This document shows positions 44,548-54,217 of a stretch of 64,000 nt of DNA, piece after piece. Origin of the DNA: Rhodovulum sp. (lineage in GTDB: Bacteria; Pseudomonadota; Alphaproteobacteria; Rhodobacterales; Rhodobacteraceae); assembly GCA_020637615.1 (NCBI GenBank), contig JACKKC010000001.1, forward strand, positions 62,001-126,000, given 5' to 3'. The notes under the pieces are model-generated. The model did no database searches, was not told where the DNA came from, and was given only the letters and a program-made list of their open reading frames with translations. A program made the position numbers and the translations under genes. Each line of letters opens with the position of its first letter. Position 1 is the first letter of the stretch.

Positions 44548-46233
44548 ATGCCAGCTGCGGCAACTATGGAAGATTTCGAGGCCCTGCTCAACGAGAGCTT
44601 CGAGCTCGAAACCCCCGATGAGGGGTCGGTCGTCAAGGGCACCGTGCTCGCGATCGAGGCCGGACAGGCCATTATCGACGTCGGCTACAAGATGGAAGGC
44701 CGCGTCGATCTCAAGGAATTCGCCGCTCCCGGCAAGGCGCCCGAGATCAAGGTCGGCGACGTCGTGGAGGTCTATCTCGACAGGGTCGAGAACGCCCGCG
44801 GCGAGGCGGTCATCAGCCGCGAGAAGGCCCGCCGCGAAGAGGCCTGGGACCGGCTCGAAAAGGCCTTCGGCAAGGAGGAGCGCGTCGAGGGCGCGATCTT
44901 CGGCCGCGTCAAGGGCGGCTTCACCGTCGATCTCGGCGGCGCCGTGGCCTTCCTGCCGGGCAGCCAGGTCGATGTCCGTCCGGTGCGCGACGCCGGGCCG
45001 CTGATGCACATGCCCCAGCCCTTCCAGATCCTGAAGATGGATCGCCGCCGCGGCAATATCGTCGTCTCCCGCCGCGCGGTTCTGGAGGAGAGCCGCGCCG
45101 AGCAGCGCGCGGAAATCGTGGCGCGCCTGACCGAGGGCGAGGCGGTGGACGGTGTGGTCAAGAACATCACCGAATACGGCGCCTTCGTCGATCTGGGCGG
45201 GGTCGACGGCCTCCTGCATGTCACCGACATGGCCTGGCGGCGCGTGAACCATCCCTCCGAGATCGTCACCATCGGCGAGACGCTGAAGGTGCAGATCATC
45301 AAGATCAACAAGGAGACCCAGCGCATCTCGCTGGGCGTCAAGCAGCTTCAGGCCGATCCCTGGGACACCGTCGAGGACAAGTTCCCGATCGGCTCCAAGC
45401 ATACCGGCCGCGTCACCAACATCACCGACTACGGCGCCTTCGTGGAGCTGGAGCCGGGGATCGAGGGCCTGGTGCACGTCTCCGAGATGTCCTGGACCAA
45501 GAAGAACGTGCATCCCGGCAAGATCGTCTCCACCTCCCAGGAGGTCGAGGTGGTGGTGCTCGAGATCGACAGCCAGAAGCGCCGCGTGTCGCTCGGCCTG
45601 AAGCAGGCCCAGGGCAACCCGTGGGAGACCTTCGCCGCGACCCATCCGAACGGTACCCAGGTCGAGGGCGAGATCAAGAACATCACCGAGTTCGGGCTCT
45701 TCGTCGGGCTCGAGGGCGACATCGACGGCATGGTGCACCTGAGCGACCTGGACTGGAACCGCTCCGGCGAGGACGCGATCCAGGACTACCGCAAGGGCGA
45801 CGTGGTCAAGGCGGTCGTCACCGACGTGGATGTGGAGAAGGAGCGGATCTCGCTCTCGATCAAGGCGGTCGAGGGCGATCCCTTCGCCGATGCGGTCGCG
45901 GGCGTGAAGCGCGGCGACATCGTCACGGTCACCGTCACCTCGATCGAGGACGGCGGCATCGAGGTCGAATACGACGGCATGAAGAGCTTCATCCGCCGCT
46001 CCGACCTCAGCCGGGACCGCGCCGAACAGCGCCCCGAGCGCTTCACCCGGGGCGACCACGTCGACGCGCGGGTCACCAACATCGACAGCAAGACGCGCAA
46101 GCTCGGCCTGTCGATCAAGGCCCGCGAGATCGCCGAGGAGAAGGAGGCCGTGGAGCAATACGGCTCGTCGGACTCCGGCGCCTCGCTCGGCGACATCCTC
46201 GGCGCCGCGCTGAAGAAGCGCGAAAACGACTGA
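44548..46233 (+). CDS. rpsA: 30S ribosomal protein S1
   Basis: 561 residues with six S1 (OB-fold) repeats, including IDVGYKMEGRVDL, TVDLGGAVAFLPGSQVDVRP, YGAFVDLGGVDGLLHVTDM, YGAFVELEPGIEGLVHVSEM and FGLFVGLEGDIDGMVHLSDL. It binds mRNA and helps initiation. The 99-bp leader between cmk and the ATG contains a GGGCCG/CGGCCC hairpin after a T-rich stretch, which may mediate autoregulation (inference). CTGGAGAA lies upstream of the start. Confidence 0.97.
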   Translation: MPAAATMEDFEALLNESFELETPDEGSVVKGTVLAIEAGQAIIDVGYKMEGRVDLKEFAAPGKAPEIKVGDVVEVYLDRVENARGEAVISREKARREEAWDRLEKAFGKEERVEGAIFGRVKGGFTVDLGGAVAFLPGSQVDVRPVRDAGPLMHMPQPFQILKMDRRRGNIVVSRRAVLEESRAEQRAEIVARLTEGEAVDGVVKNITEYGAFVDLGGVDGLLHVTDMAWRRVNHPSEIVTIGETLKVQIIKINKETQRISLGVKQLQADPWDTVEDKFPIGSKHTGRVTNITDYGAFVELEPGIEGLVHVSEMSWTKKNVHPGKIVSTSQEVEVVVLEIDSQKRRVSLGLKQAQGNPWETFAATHPNGTQVEGEIKNITEFGLFVGLEGDIDGMVHLSDLDWNRSGEDAIQDYRKGDVVKAVVTDVDVEKERISLSIKAVEGDPFADAVAGVKRGDIVTVTVTSIEDGGIEVEYDGMKSFIRRSDLSRDRAEQRPERFTRGDHVDARVTNIDSKTRKLGLSIKAREIAEEKEAVEQYGSSDSGASLGDILGAALKKREND

Positions 46234-46237
46234 GGTC

Positions 46238-47152
46238 ATGGACGTCTTCGAACGGGACTTCTACGAGGAACGGCGCCGCAAGTGGCGCCGTTCGGCCTTC
46301 TGGCGCGGCTTTCTCCTCGCGGCCGTGCTGGCGCTGATCATCGGCGGCCTGACCTTCTCCGATTCCCTCGGCGTGCCGCGCGAGCATGTCGCGCGGTTCG
46401 AGGTCTCCGGGGTGATTGGCGACGATCCCGACCGGGACGAGCTCCTGGCCGAGATCGCCGAGACCGACACCGTGCGCGCGCTCCTGCTGCGGATCAACTC
46501 GCCGGGTGGCAGCACGGCCGGGTCGGAGGCGCTCTTCGAATCGATCCGCGCGATCGCCGAGAAGAAGCCGGTGGTCGCGGTCCTGGGGGAGGTTGCCGCC
46601 TCGGGCGGCTACATCGCCGCGATCGCCGCGGACCATATCGTGAGCCGCGGCAATACCCTGACCGGCTCCATCGGCGTGATCATGGAATATCCCGACCTCA
46701 CGGGGGTCATGGATTACCTGAACATCGGCCTCGAGACCGTCCGCTCTTCCGAGCTCAAGGCCGAGCCCTCGCCGTTCCGGCCGACGAACCCGGCGGCGCG
46801 CGCGCTCGACGAGGCGCTGGTGGCCGACGGCTTCGCCTGGTTCCGCGACCTGGTCGGCACGCGGCGGGGGCTTTCGGGGAACGCTCTCGCCAATGTCGCG
46901 ACCGGCGCCGTCTTCACCGGCCGCGGCGCGCTCGAGAACGGCCTGGTCGACGAGATCGGCGGCGAGGCGGCCGCGCTCGACTGGCTCGAATCGCGCGATG
47001 GTGGCATCACCGATCTCCCAGTGCGCGATTGGACGGTGGAGCACGACGAGCCGAGTGTGACGCGGTTACTGGGCAAAATTGCGGCAACTGGCGGGATTCT
47101 CGGGGAAATATCCCGCGGGCAGGGTCCGAAGCTCTATTCCCTCACGCGGTAA
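46238..47152 (+). CDS. sppA: Signal peptide peptidase SppA, short form
   Basis: 304 residues, one N-terminal membrane helix (about 22-40). The catalytic Ser122 in VAASGGYIAAIA and Lys174 in RSSELKAEPSPF form the Ser/Lys dyad of the short SppA type. Also typical is RINSPGGSTAGSEAL. It degrades cleaved signal peptides in the membrane. It starts 4 bp after rpsA, so the two are probably cotranscribed. Confidence 0.92.
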   Translation: MDVFERDFYEERRRKWRRSAFWRGFLLAAVLALIIGGLTFSDSLGVPREHVARFEVSGVIGDDPDRDELLAEIAETDTVRALLLRINSPGGSTAGSEALFESIRAIAEKKPVVAVLGEVAASGGYIAAIAADHIVSRGNTLTGSIGVIMEYPDLTGVMDYLNIGLETVRSSELKAEPSPFRPTNPAARALDEALVADGFAWFRDLVGTRRGLSGNALANVATGAVFTGRGALENGLVDEIGGEAAALDWLESRDGGITDLPVRDWTVEHDEPSVTRLLGKIAATGGILGEISRGQGPKLYSLTR

Positions 47153-47235
47153 TTGGTGCAAGAATGCCACCGGGGCGGGAGACCTGTGGCGGGTTCCCTT
47201 CCGTGGATGCCAGAACGCAGGCTTCGGGGGCGACG

Positions 47236-47517
47236 ATGATCAAATCGGAACTTGTGCAAAAGATCGCGGAGGAGAACCCCCATCTCTTCCAGCGCGACGT
47301 GGAACGGATCGTCGCGACGGTCTTCGACGAGATCATCGAGGCCATGGCCAACGGGAACCGGGTGGAGCTGCGCGGCTTCGGGGCCTTCTCGGTCAAGCAG
47401 CGCGAGGCGCGGCTGGGGCGCAACCCGCGTACCGGCGAGACCGTCGAGGTCGAGGAGAAGCACGTTCCCTTCTTCAAGACCGGCAAGCTGTTGCGCGACC
47501 GGCTGAATCAGGGCTAG
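47236..47517 (+). CDS. ihfB: Integration host factor subunit beta
   Basis: 93 residues. It has the HU/IHF fold: IKSELVQKIAEENPHL, then VELRGFGAFSVKQREAR and the DNA-contacting arm GRNPRTGE, ending in FKTGKLLRDRLN. It bends DNA together with IhfA. The rpsA-(sppA)-ihfB order is conserved. It is separated from sppA by 83 bp. Confidence 0.95.
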   Translation: MIKSELVQKIAEENPHLFQRDVERIVATVFDEIIEAMANGNRVELRGFGAFSVKQREARLGRNPRTGETVEVEEKHVPFFKTGKLLRDRLNQG

Positions 47518-47543
47518 AGTTCAGCGGTCCACGGGGGGCGTTC

Positions 47544-47885
47544 ATGCGCGTCATCAAGTCTATTCTGCTCGGTCTGATCCTGCTCGGGATCGTTGTGCTC
47601 GCGCTGGCGAATCGCGACCCGGTGACGGTGCGCCTCCTGCCGGAGGGCCTCGACCGGCTGAGCCCGGGCGCGATGCTGGAGCTGCCGCTCTTCGTCGTCA
47701 GCCTCCTGTCGATCGTGACCGGAATGGTGCTGGGCTACCTCCTGGAATATTTCCGCGAGCACAAGCATCGTCGTCGCGCAGCGGTCAAGGCGCGCGAGGC
47801 CGCCAAGCTCAACCGCGAGGTCGAGGGCCTGCGCCGCGAGACCAACCGGCCGAAGGACGACGTTCTGGCGCTCCTGGGCAACTGA
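47544..47885 (+). CDS. LapA-domain membrane protein
   Basis: 113 residues with two membrane helices (about 5-22 and 47-66) joined by a short loop with ANRDPVTVRLLP, the LapA (DUF1049) pattern. A basic coiled-coil tail follows (HKHRRRAAVKAREAAKLNRE). E. coli LapA works with LapB in LPS assembly control; the role here is less certain. GGGGGG lies shortly before the ATG. Confidence 0.87.
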   Translation: MRVIKSILLGLILLGIVVLALANRDPVTVRLLPEGLDRLSPGAMLELPLFVVSLLSIVTGMVLGYLLEYFREHKHRRRAAVKAREAAKLNREVEGLRRETNRPKDDVLALLGN

Positions 47886-47899
47886 GCGGCCCGGCGGCC

Positions 47900-48550
47900 A
47901 TGCGGGTCAAGATATGCGGCCTGCGCTCGCGAGCCGAGGTGGCGGCGGCGGCGCGATCCGGCGCCGATTACGTCGGGCTGGTGTTCTTCCCGAAATCGCC
48001 GCGCTGCCTTTCCCTGGCGGATGCGAAATGGATCGCCGAGGGGACGCCCGACGGCCTGCTCCGGGTCGCCCTGACCGTCGATGCCGAGGACGAGCTGCTC
48101 GAGGCGCTGCTCGAGGAGGTCGCCATCGACATGCTGCAGCTCCATGGCACCGAGAGCCCCGAGCGCGTCGCCGAGATCCGGCAGCGCTTCGGCCTGCCGG
48201 TCATGAAGGCGGTGGCGCTCGCCGACAGGGGCGATCTCGACGCGGTGCGGGAATACGCGCGGATCGCCGACCAGATCCTCGTCGATGCCCGGCCGATGCC
48301 GGGCGCGGAGCGTCCCGGCGGCAACGGAGTCGCCTTCGACTGGCATCTGCTCCAGGGCATGACCTGGCACGTGCCCTGGATGCTGGCGGGCGGCCTGACG
48401 CCCGAGAACGTCGCCGAGGCCGTGCGCCTGACCGGGGCGGGGCAGGTCGATGTGTCCTCGGGCGTCGAATATGCGCCGGGCTACAAGGACCGAGACCGGA
48501 TCGCCGCCTTCGTGCACGCCGCCAAGGCGGCGGTGCCGGCGCCCGCCTGA
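47900..48550 (+). CDS. trpF: Phosphoribosylanthranilate isomerase
   Basis: 216-residue TIM barrel of tryptophan synthesis. The catalytic Cys is in VKICGLRS at the N-terminus. Other blocks are GADYVGLVFFPKSPR, MLQLHGTESPERV and, near the end, VDVSSGVEYAPGYKD. It starts 14 bp after the lapA-like gene and lies 105 bp upstream of trpB. A GC stem-loop occupies the gap. Confidence 0.95.
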   Translation: MRVKICGLRSRAEVAAAARSGADYVGLVFFPKSPRCLSLADAKWIAEGTPDGLLRVALTVDAEDELLEALLEEVAIDMLQLHGTESPERVAEIRQRFGLPVMKAVALADRGDLDAVREYARIADQILVDARPMPGAERPGGNGVAFDWHLLQGMTWHVPWMLAGGLTPENVAEAVRLTGAGQVDVSSGVEYAPGYKDRDRIAAFVHAAKAAVPAPA

Positions 48551-48561
48551 CCGCCGGCCGC

Positions 48562-48589
48562 CTCGCCGGCGCCTGCGGCGCCAGGCGAG
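48562..48589 (+). terminator. GC stem-loop between trpF and trpB
   Basis: CTCGCCGGCGCC pairs with GGCGCCAGGCGAG (one bulged base) around a 3-base loop, 11 bp after trpF. No T-run follows. It could be a weak terminator or an mRNA-stabilising hairpin. There is no visible trp leader peptide. Confidence 0.35.
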
Positions 48590-48655
48590 AAGTGTGATCG
48601 ACAGGCCCGCGCCCGCGGCTTAAGGATGCCCGGGAAATCCCACGGGAGCTCCCCC

Positions 48656-49876
<1,221 letters not shown>

Positions 49877-50080
49877 TCGGGCCTATGCCTTTGGTTTAGG
49901 GAGCTATGCGCCGCGCGGAATGCGCGAAAACTAAACCTCCGGCCAATCGTCAAGGCGAGAGCGGGCGTGTCTAGTCGATCCTGCGAGCGTGTGGTGCCGT
50001 TCCTTCCGGATGGCGCGCGTGGGCGCCGGGGCGGGCCGGTCCGTTTCCGACGAGTAAGGGGTGTATCGATTGAGAGGTAT

Positions 50081-50115
50081 GCGGCCGACCCGGGCCGAAA
50101 GCCGGGGTCGGCCGC
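50081..50115 (+). terminator. Long perfect stem-loop in the gap after trpB
   Basis: GCGGCCGACCC and GGGTCGGCCGC form an 11-bp perfect stem with a 13-base loop, followed by GGTTTA. It lies mid-gap in 49877-50193, which otherwise contains no gene or repeat that I can see. It is a candidate terminator for the trpFB operon or a stem in the leader of the next gene. Confidence 0.45.
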
Positions 50116-50193
50116 GGTTTACGAGTTGCGGTGGCCTCGCCCGGACTATTCCGGGCGGGGCCGTCCGCGTGCTAGGGTGATCGGAACGAAGCC

Positions 50194-51321
50194 ATGCCGC
50201 GCCGGATTCTCTTTGGGAGCCTCCTTGTCCTCGCCACCGCGCTCGCCACGGCCCCGGAGGCCGTCGCCGAACCGCTGCAGGAAATCGCGACCGAGCTTCA
50301 GGCCGAGGGATACCGGATCGTCGAGGTCCGGCGAACCTGGCTCGGCCGCATCAGGATCGAGGCCGAGAACGGCGACCTGCGGCGCGAGATCGTCTTCGAT
50401 CGCGTCACCGGCGAGATTCGCCGCGATCTGGTGCAGGATACGACGACACCGGGCACGACCGGGCTGAAGGGGCTCGGGCGCCTGCTGCGGCGCGATCCGG
50501 CGACGGCGCCGGCGAAGAGGAACCCCGCCCCCGGCCCGAAACTGACGGGCAAGACCAGGAGCGGAGCGGAAGAGAGCGAGGATGCCGTCGGGAATGAAGT
50601 CGGAGGCGGCAATGGCAGGCGGAATGCGGCGACCGGCAGCACCACCGCCAGCGACTCGGGCCGTCAGGGCCAGGGCGCCGGCCGCGGGAGCGGCGGCACG
50701 GCCTCGGCGTCCGGCGAAAGCGGCGGCGCACCGGGCGGCGGATCCGGGGGCGAGAGCGACGGCGGCCGCGGCAACGATCGCGGCGGCAGCGACAGCGGTG
50801 CCGATAGCCGGGGAGGCGGCGACGGCTCCGGCGGCGGCGCCGGGACCGATGACCGCGGCGGGAACGACAGCCGCGGCGAGTCCGGTAGCGGCGGCGGTTC
50901 CGAGGCCGGTGGCGGCAACGACGGCGGGGGCAGCTCCGAAAGCGGCGGCGGCAACGGCAGTGACAGTTCCGGTGGCGGCGGCAGCGAAGGTGGCGGCTCC
51001 GACGGCGGCGGGGGCTCGGACGGTGGCGGCTCGGACGGTGGCGGCTCGGGCGGCAGCGGCAGCTCCGATGGCGGTGGCGGGAACGACGGCGGCGGCTCTG
51101 ACGGGGGCGGCGGCTCGGATGGCGGCGGCGGTGGGAGCGACGACGGCGGCTCGGACGGCGGCGGCAGCTCCGATGGCGGTGGCGGGAACGACGGCGGCGG
51201 CGGCTCTGACAGTGGCGGCGACTCGGACGGCGGCGGCGGGAACGACGGGGGCGACGGCGGCGGTGCCTCCGACAATGGCGGCGGCGGCGAGGGCGACGGC
51301 GCTTCCCGAACGGACGGGTGA
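50194..51321 (+). CDS. Secreted PepSY-like protein with giant Gly/Ser/Asp-rich tail
   Basis: 375 residues. The signal peptide ends about PEAVA. Residues ~25-85 form a small domain (EIATELQAEGYRIVEVRRTW, then RIRIEAENGDLRREIVFDR and TGEIRRDL) that looks like a PepSY fold. From ~140 to the end the sequence is almost only Gly, Ser, Asp and Asn, in units such as SDGGGGNDGGG. The tail is acidic and probably disordered, perhaps binding calcium or acting as a surface spacer. No cell-wall or secretion signal is visible at the end. Confidence 0.75.
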   Translation: MPRRILFGSLLVLATALATAPEAVAEPLQEIATELQAEGYRIVEVRRTWLGRIRIEAENGDLRREIVFDRVTGEIRRDLVQDTTTPGTTGLKGLGRLLRRDPATAPAKRNPAPGPKLTGKTRSGAEESEDAVGNEVGGGNGRRNAATGSTTASDSGRQGQGAGRGSGGTASASGESGGAPGGGSGGESDGGRGNDRGGSDSGADSRGGGDGSGGGAGTDDRGGNDSRGESGSGGGSEAGGGNDGGGSSESGGGNGSDSSGGGGSEGGGSDGGGGSDGGGSDGGGSGGSGSSDGGGGNDGGGSDGGGGSDGGGGGSDDGGSDGGGSSDGGGGNDGGGGSDSGGDSDGGGGNDGGDGGGASDNGGGGEGDGASRTDG

Positions 51322-51412
51322 TGGCGTCGGGACCTTCCCGCGCCGCTGCGTGAGACCGGCCCCCGGCGCTTCCGCCGGCGGCGCGGCTGCGGTCGCGGGG
51401 CATATCTGACCG

Positions 51413-51943
51413 ATGCGCGGGCGCCCGCCTGCCACGATCGCGCTCGTGCTGGTGGTGGCGATCCAGATCCTCTGCACGCTCTTCTTCGTCTGGGACATCG
51501 CCGCCGGCATCATCGGCTTCCAGCGCGCGCCCCTGAGCTGGCAGACCCGCGAGCTGCTCGAGATCGGCGCCAGCCTGGGGCTGGTCCTCGGCGTCGGGCT
51601 CGGCACGGCGCTCCTGATCCGCACGATCCTGCGCAACCGCGACATCGAGACCCGGCTGCGCGAGGTCTCCGGCGCCTTCGCCGACCTGCTCGACGAGCGT
51701 TTCGGGCAATGGGGCCTGACGCGCTCCGAGCGCGACGTGGCCTGGTTCACCATCAAGGGGATGAGCATCGCCGAGATCGCGCGGCTCCGCCAGACCAGCG
51801 AGGGCACGGTCAAGGCGCATTCCAACGCGATCTACCGCAAGGCCGGCGTCTCGGGCCGCACGCAGCTCCTGAGCCTCTTCATCGAGGACCTGCTCGACGG
51901 CGATCCCCCGGACGCGCCTGGCGGTCGGACCAGGTCGCCCTGA
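51413..51943 (+). CDS. Membrane-anchored LuxR-type HTH regulator
   Basis: 176 residues. Two N-terminal membrane helices (about 8-34 and 50-70) are followed by a short linker and a LuxR/GerE HTH (LTRSERDVAWFTIKGMSIAE, then TSEGTVKAHSNAIYRKAGV). A receiver domain is absent, so the membrane part may sense the signal. It sits between two secreted proteins with PepSY-like domains and low-complexity tails, which it may control (inference from position). Confidence 0.82.
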   Translation: MRGRPPATIALVLVVAIQILCTLFFVWDIAAGIIGFQRAPLSWQTRELLEIGASLGLVLGVGLGTALLIRTILRNRDIETRLREVSGAFADLLDERFGQWGLTRSERDVAWFTIKGMSIAEIARLRQTSEGTVKAHSNAIYRKAGVSGRTQLLSLFIEDLLDGDPPDAPGGRTRSP

Positions 51944-52052
51944 GCCGCGCTGCCTCGGAAATAATCGCTTAAGACTTTCCCGTTCTACTACCCGCCGTGG
52001 GGGACCCTTGCGGCAGGCCGTGCGGTTCCGCGCCTTGGGAACGGGGGATGCA

Positions 52053-52889
52053 ATGGGACATATCAGGATTCTGGCGGCGCTGGCGCTTGCGCTCGCCGCC
52101 GGGCAGGCGTCGGCGCAGGATGTCGTCGAGCCGGCGGTCGAGGATTTCGCCGCGGGAGACGTGGTGGTCGCCGGCGCCCCGGAGGCGCCCGTCGAAGCCG
52201 TGGCCGAAGACGAAGCGCTTGCGGGTGACGATGACGGAGTCCTGCCGGGCGACGATGTTGCGGCGGACGATCCGGGTGCGCCCGTCGAAGAGGGTGAGGC
52301 CGTGGCCGAGGACGAAGCCCAGGCGGGCGACGATTTTGTGGCGGACGGGACGGACGAGCCCGCCGAGGAGCCTCTCGACAACCGCTCGGCGCGGGGCATG
52401 GAGCGCGCCGCCGACGGCGCCCAAGTGTCGAGAATGGCGCGGGCGGGGCTCGGCCCGGTCTTCGGCGCGCTGCGCAGCCAGGGCTACGGCGCGGTGGAGA
52501 TGAGCGAGGCCGAAGGGCTGATCACCATCGATGCGGCGCGCGGCGGCGAGAGCCGGACGCTCGTCTACGACGCCGCCACCGGCGCGCTCCTCAGCGACTC
52601 GGCGCAGCCCTCGTCGGGCGGGTTCGCCGAGCGATTCTTCGGGCCGAAGGCGAAGACCGCGAAGCGGGGCGGGGCCGAGCGCTTCGAGCGCAAGACCACC
52701 AAGGTCCGGAGCCGCGGCGCGAAGGACGGCTCCGGCCGCGGCCATGGCGGCGACAAGGCGAGCCGCGGCGGCGGATCGGGAAAATCGGCCGGCGGCGGCC
52801 GCGGCAGCTCGGGCGGCGGCAATGGCAAGGGCGGCGGCAAGGGCGGCGGCAACGGCAAGGGTGGCGGCAAGGGCGGCAAGAGCCGCTGA
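52053..52889 (+). CDS. Secreted PepSY-like protein with acidic N-part and Gly/Lys-rich tail
   Basis: 278 residues from ATG 52053; upstream in-frame ATGs lack a signal peptide. The signal ends AGQASA. An acidic Ala/Asp/Glu region (about 20-110) precedes a PepSY-like domain (FGALRSQGYGAVEMSEAEG, then SRTLVYDAATGALLSD). The tail from ~215 is basic and Gly-rich (GNGKGGGKGGGNGKGGGK). It mirrors the 50194-51321 protein but with opposite tail charge, so the two might interact electrostatically. Confidence 0.72.
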   Translation: MGHIRILAALALALAAGQASAQDVVEPAVEDFAAGDVVVAGAPEAPVEAVAEDEALAGDDDGVLPGDDVAADDPGAPVEEGEAVAEDEAQAGDDFVADGTDEPAEEPLDNRSARGMERAADGAQVSRMARAGLGPVFGALRSQGYGAVEMSEAEGLITIDAARGGESRTLVYDAATGALLSDSAQPSSGGFAERFFGPKAKTAKRGGAERFERKTTKVRSRGAKDGSGRGHGGDKASRGGGSGKSAGGGRGSSGGGNGKGGGKGGGNGKGGGKGGKSR

Positions 52890-53013
52890 GCCGCCCCGCC
52901 GGCGCGCGCCCGTCCTTGCCTCGGGCCCGCGTCCGGCGTATGCGCATGCGCGAAGGCCGCGACGGGGGGTCGCGCCGACGGGCCCTGTCCCGGAAGTGAA
53001 AGCACGCTACGCC

Positions 53014-53358
53014 ATGGATGAGTTCAAGATCGGCGACCTCGTGACGCTGACCTCGGGGTCGATGCGGATGGCCGTCGAGGCGGTCGAGGACGGGCGCATC
53101 GCCTGCGTCTGGTGCCACGAGGGCGAGATCGGCCGCGACAATTTCGACGGGCGGCTGCTCCGGAAGTGGGAGCATCGCGAGGAGGAGCACCGGCCGGCGC
53201 GCGCCGAGGGCGGCGCCAAGCCCTATCGCGGCGACCGCGAGGGCAGCGGCAAGCCCTACCAGCGGGGCCGTGGCGAGGACCGCGACGAGAAACCGCGGGC
53301 CAAGACCGGCTGGGACGGCAAGCCGCGCGAGAAGAAGTTCTTCCGCAAGGACGGCTGA
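53014..53358 (+). CDS. DUF2158 / YodC-like protein with charged tail
   Basis: 114 residues. The first 50 match the DUF2158 pattern: FKIGDLVTLTSGSMRMAVE, then IACVWCHEGEIGRDNFDGR. The function of the family is unknown. The C-terminal 60 residues are highly charged (Arg, Lys, Asp, Glu, Gly) and probably disordered, perhaps for nucleic acid binding. ATG 53014 is chosen because the domain begins there. Confidence 0.75.
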   Translation: MDEFKIGDLVTLTSGSMRMAVEAVEDGRIACVWCHEGEIGRDNFDGRLLRKWEHREEEHRPARAEGGAKPYRGDREGSGKPYQRGRGEDRDEKPRAKTGWDGKPREKKFFRKDG

Positions 53359-53448
53359 GGCGCGGGCCGCCGCCGCATCCGACATCCGGGACGGCCGACC
53401 GGGCCGGGATCCGGGCGGTCGGCGATCAGGGCGCGGCGCCGCGCGCCG

Positions 53449-54138
53449 TCACCGGAACCGATCCGCGAGCTTCTGGAGCAGGCTCCTCGGGTCGTCGGCC
53501 TCCGGCGCCGATTCCGCAGCCGGTGCCGGCGCCTCCTTTGGCGTCGCAGCGCGCGGCTTCGGCTTCTCGGGCTTCGGCAGATGCCGCGTCGCCTTCTCGA
53601 TGAAGCGCGCGGGCTCGCCGGCCAGGAGCTCGGGCGCCGCCTCGGCGATCCCCGCCAGCAGCGGGTCGAGCCATTCCGTCTCCGCCTTGGCGAAATCGCC
53701 GAGCACGTGGTTCGACACCATCCGCTTGTCGCCGGGATGGCCGATCCCGAGGCGCACGCGGGTGAAATCCGGGCCGATATGGGCGTCGAGCGAGCGCAGC
53801 CCGTTGTGGCCGGCATGGCCGCCGCCGGTCTTCACCCGGATCCGGCCGGGCGCGAGGTCGAGCTCGTCGTGGAAGACGATGATGTCGGCCGGCTCGATCC
53901 GGTAGAACCGTGCCGCCGCCTGCACACTGTCCCCCGAAAGATTCATGAAGGTCTCGGGCTTCAGCAGGAGGACCTTCTCCGGACCCAGCCGCCCCTCGCT
54001 CACCTGGCCCTGGAACTTGCTGCGCCAGGGAGTGAAGCCAGAGGCGGCCGCGATGGCATCCACCGCCATGAAGCCGATGTTGTGCCGCTGCCGGGCGTAT
54101 TTCGCCCCCGGATTGCCGAGCCCCACGAGAAGTTTCAT
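53449..54138 (-). CDS. pth: Peptidyl-tRNA hydrolase
   Basis: 229 residues, longer than the typical ~190 because of an Ala/Pro/Lys-rich C-terminal extension (AATPKEAPAPAAESAPEA). The catalytic His19 lies in YARQRHNIGF, with GLGNPG at the N-terminus, FHDELDL and GHAGHNGLRS. It releases tRNA from prematurely dropped peptides. It is 79 bp downstream of rplY, a conserved pair in alphaproteobacteria. Confidence 0.95.
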   Translation of the reverse strand: MKLLVGLGNPGAKYARQRHNIGFMAVDAIAAASGFTPWRSKFQGQVSEGRLGPEKVLLLKPETFMNLSGDSVQAAARFYRIEPADIIVFHDELDLAPGRIRVKTGGGHAGHNGLRSLDAHIGPDFTRVRLGIGHPGDKRMVSNHVLGDFAKAETEWLDPLLAGIAEAAPELLAGEPARFIEKATRHLPKPEKPKPRAATPKEAPAPAAESAPEADDPRSLLQKLADRFR

Positions 54139-54217
54139 CGAATTGCTCCCGCAAAAAGGACACGCCGCGGAAGCGATCCCGCGGCGTGCCCCGATCCGAT
54201 GCTGTCCGCGGCGCGGA

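Noticed and set aside
50664..51275. Pro/Ser-rich antisense frame with extensin-like look
   Set aside because: Mirror image of GGC/GAC repeats; no ribosome site, no signal peptide.
50750..51300. Possible RTX calcium-binding repeats
   Set aside because: The nonapeptide rule GGxGxDxUx is not met; aliphatic positions are missing.
50405..52399. 664-residue Arg/His-rich minus-strand frame
   Set aside because: It is the antisense of the Gly/Ser/Asp repeat gene, whose periodic DNA keeps all frames open.
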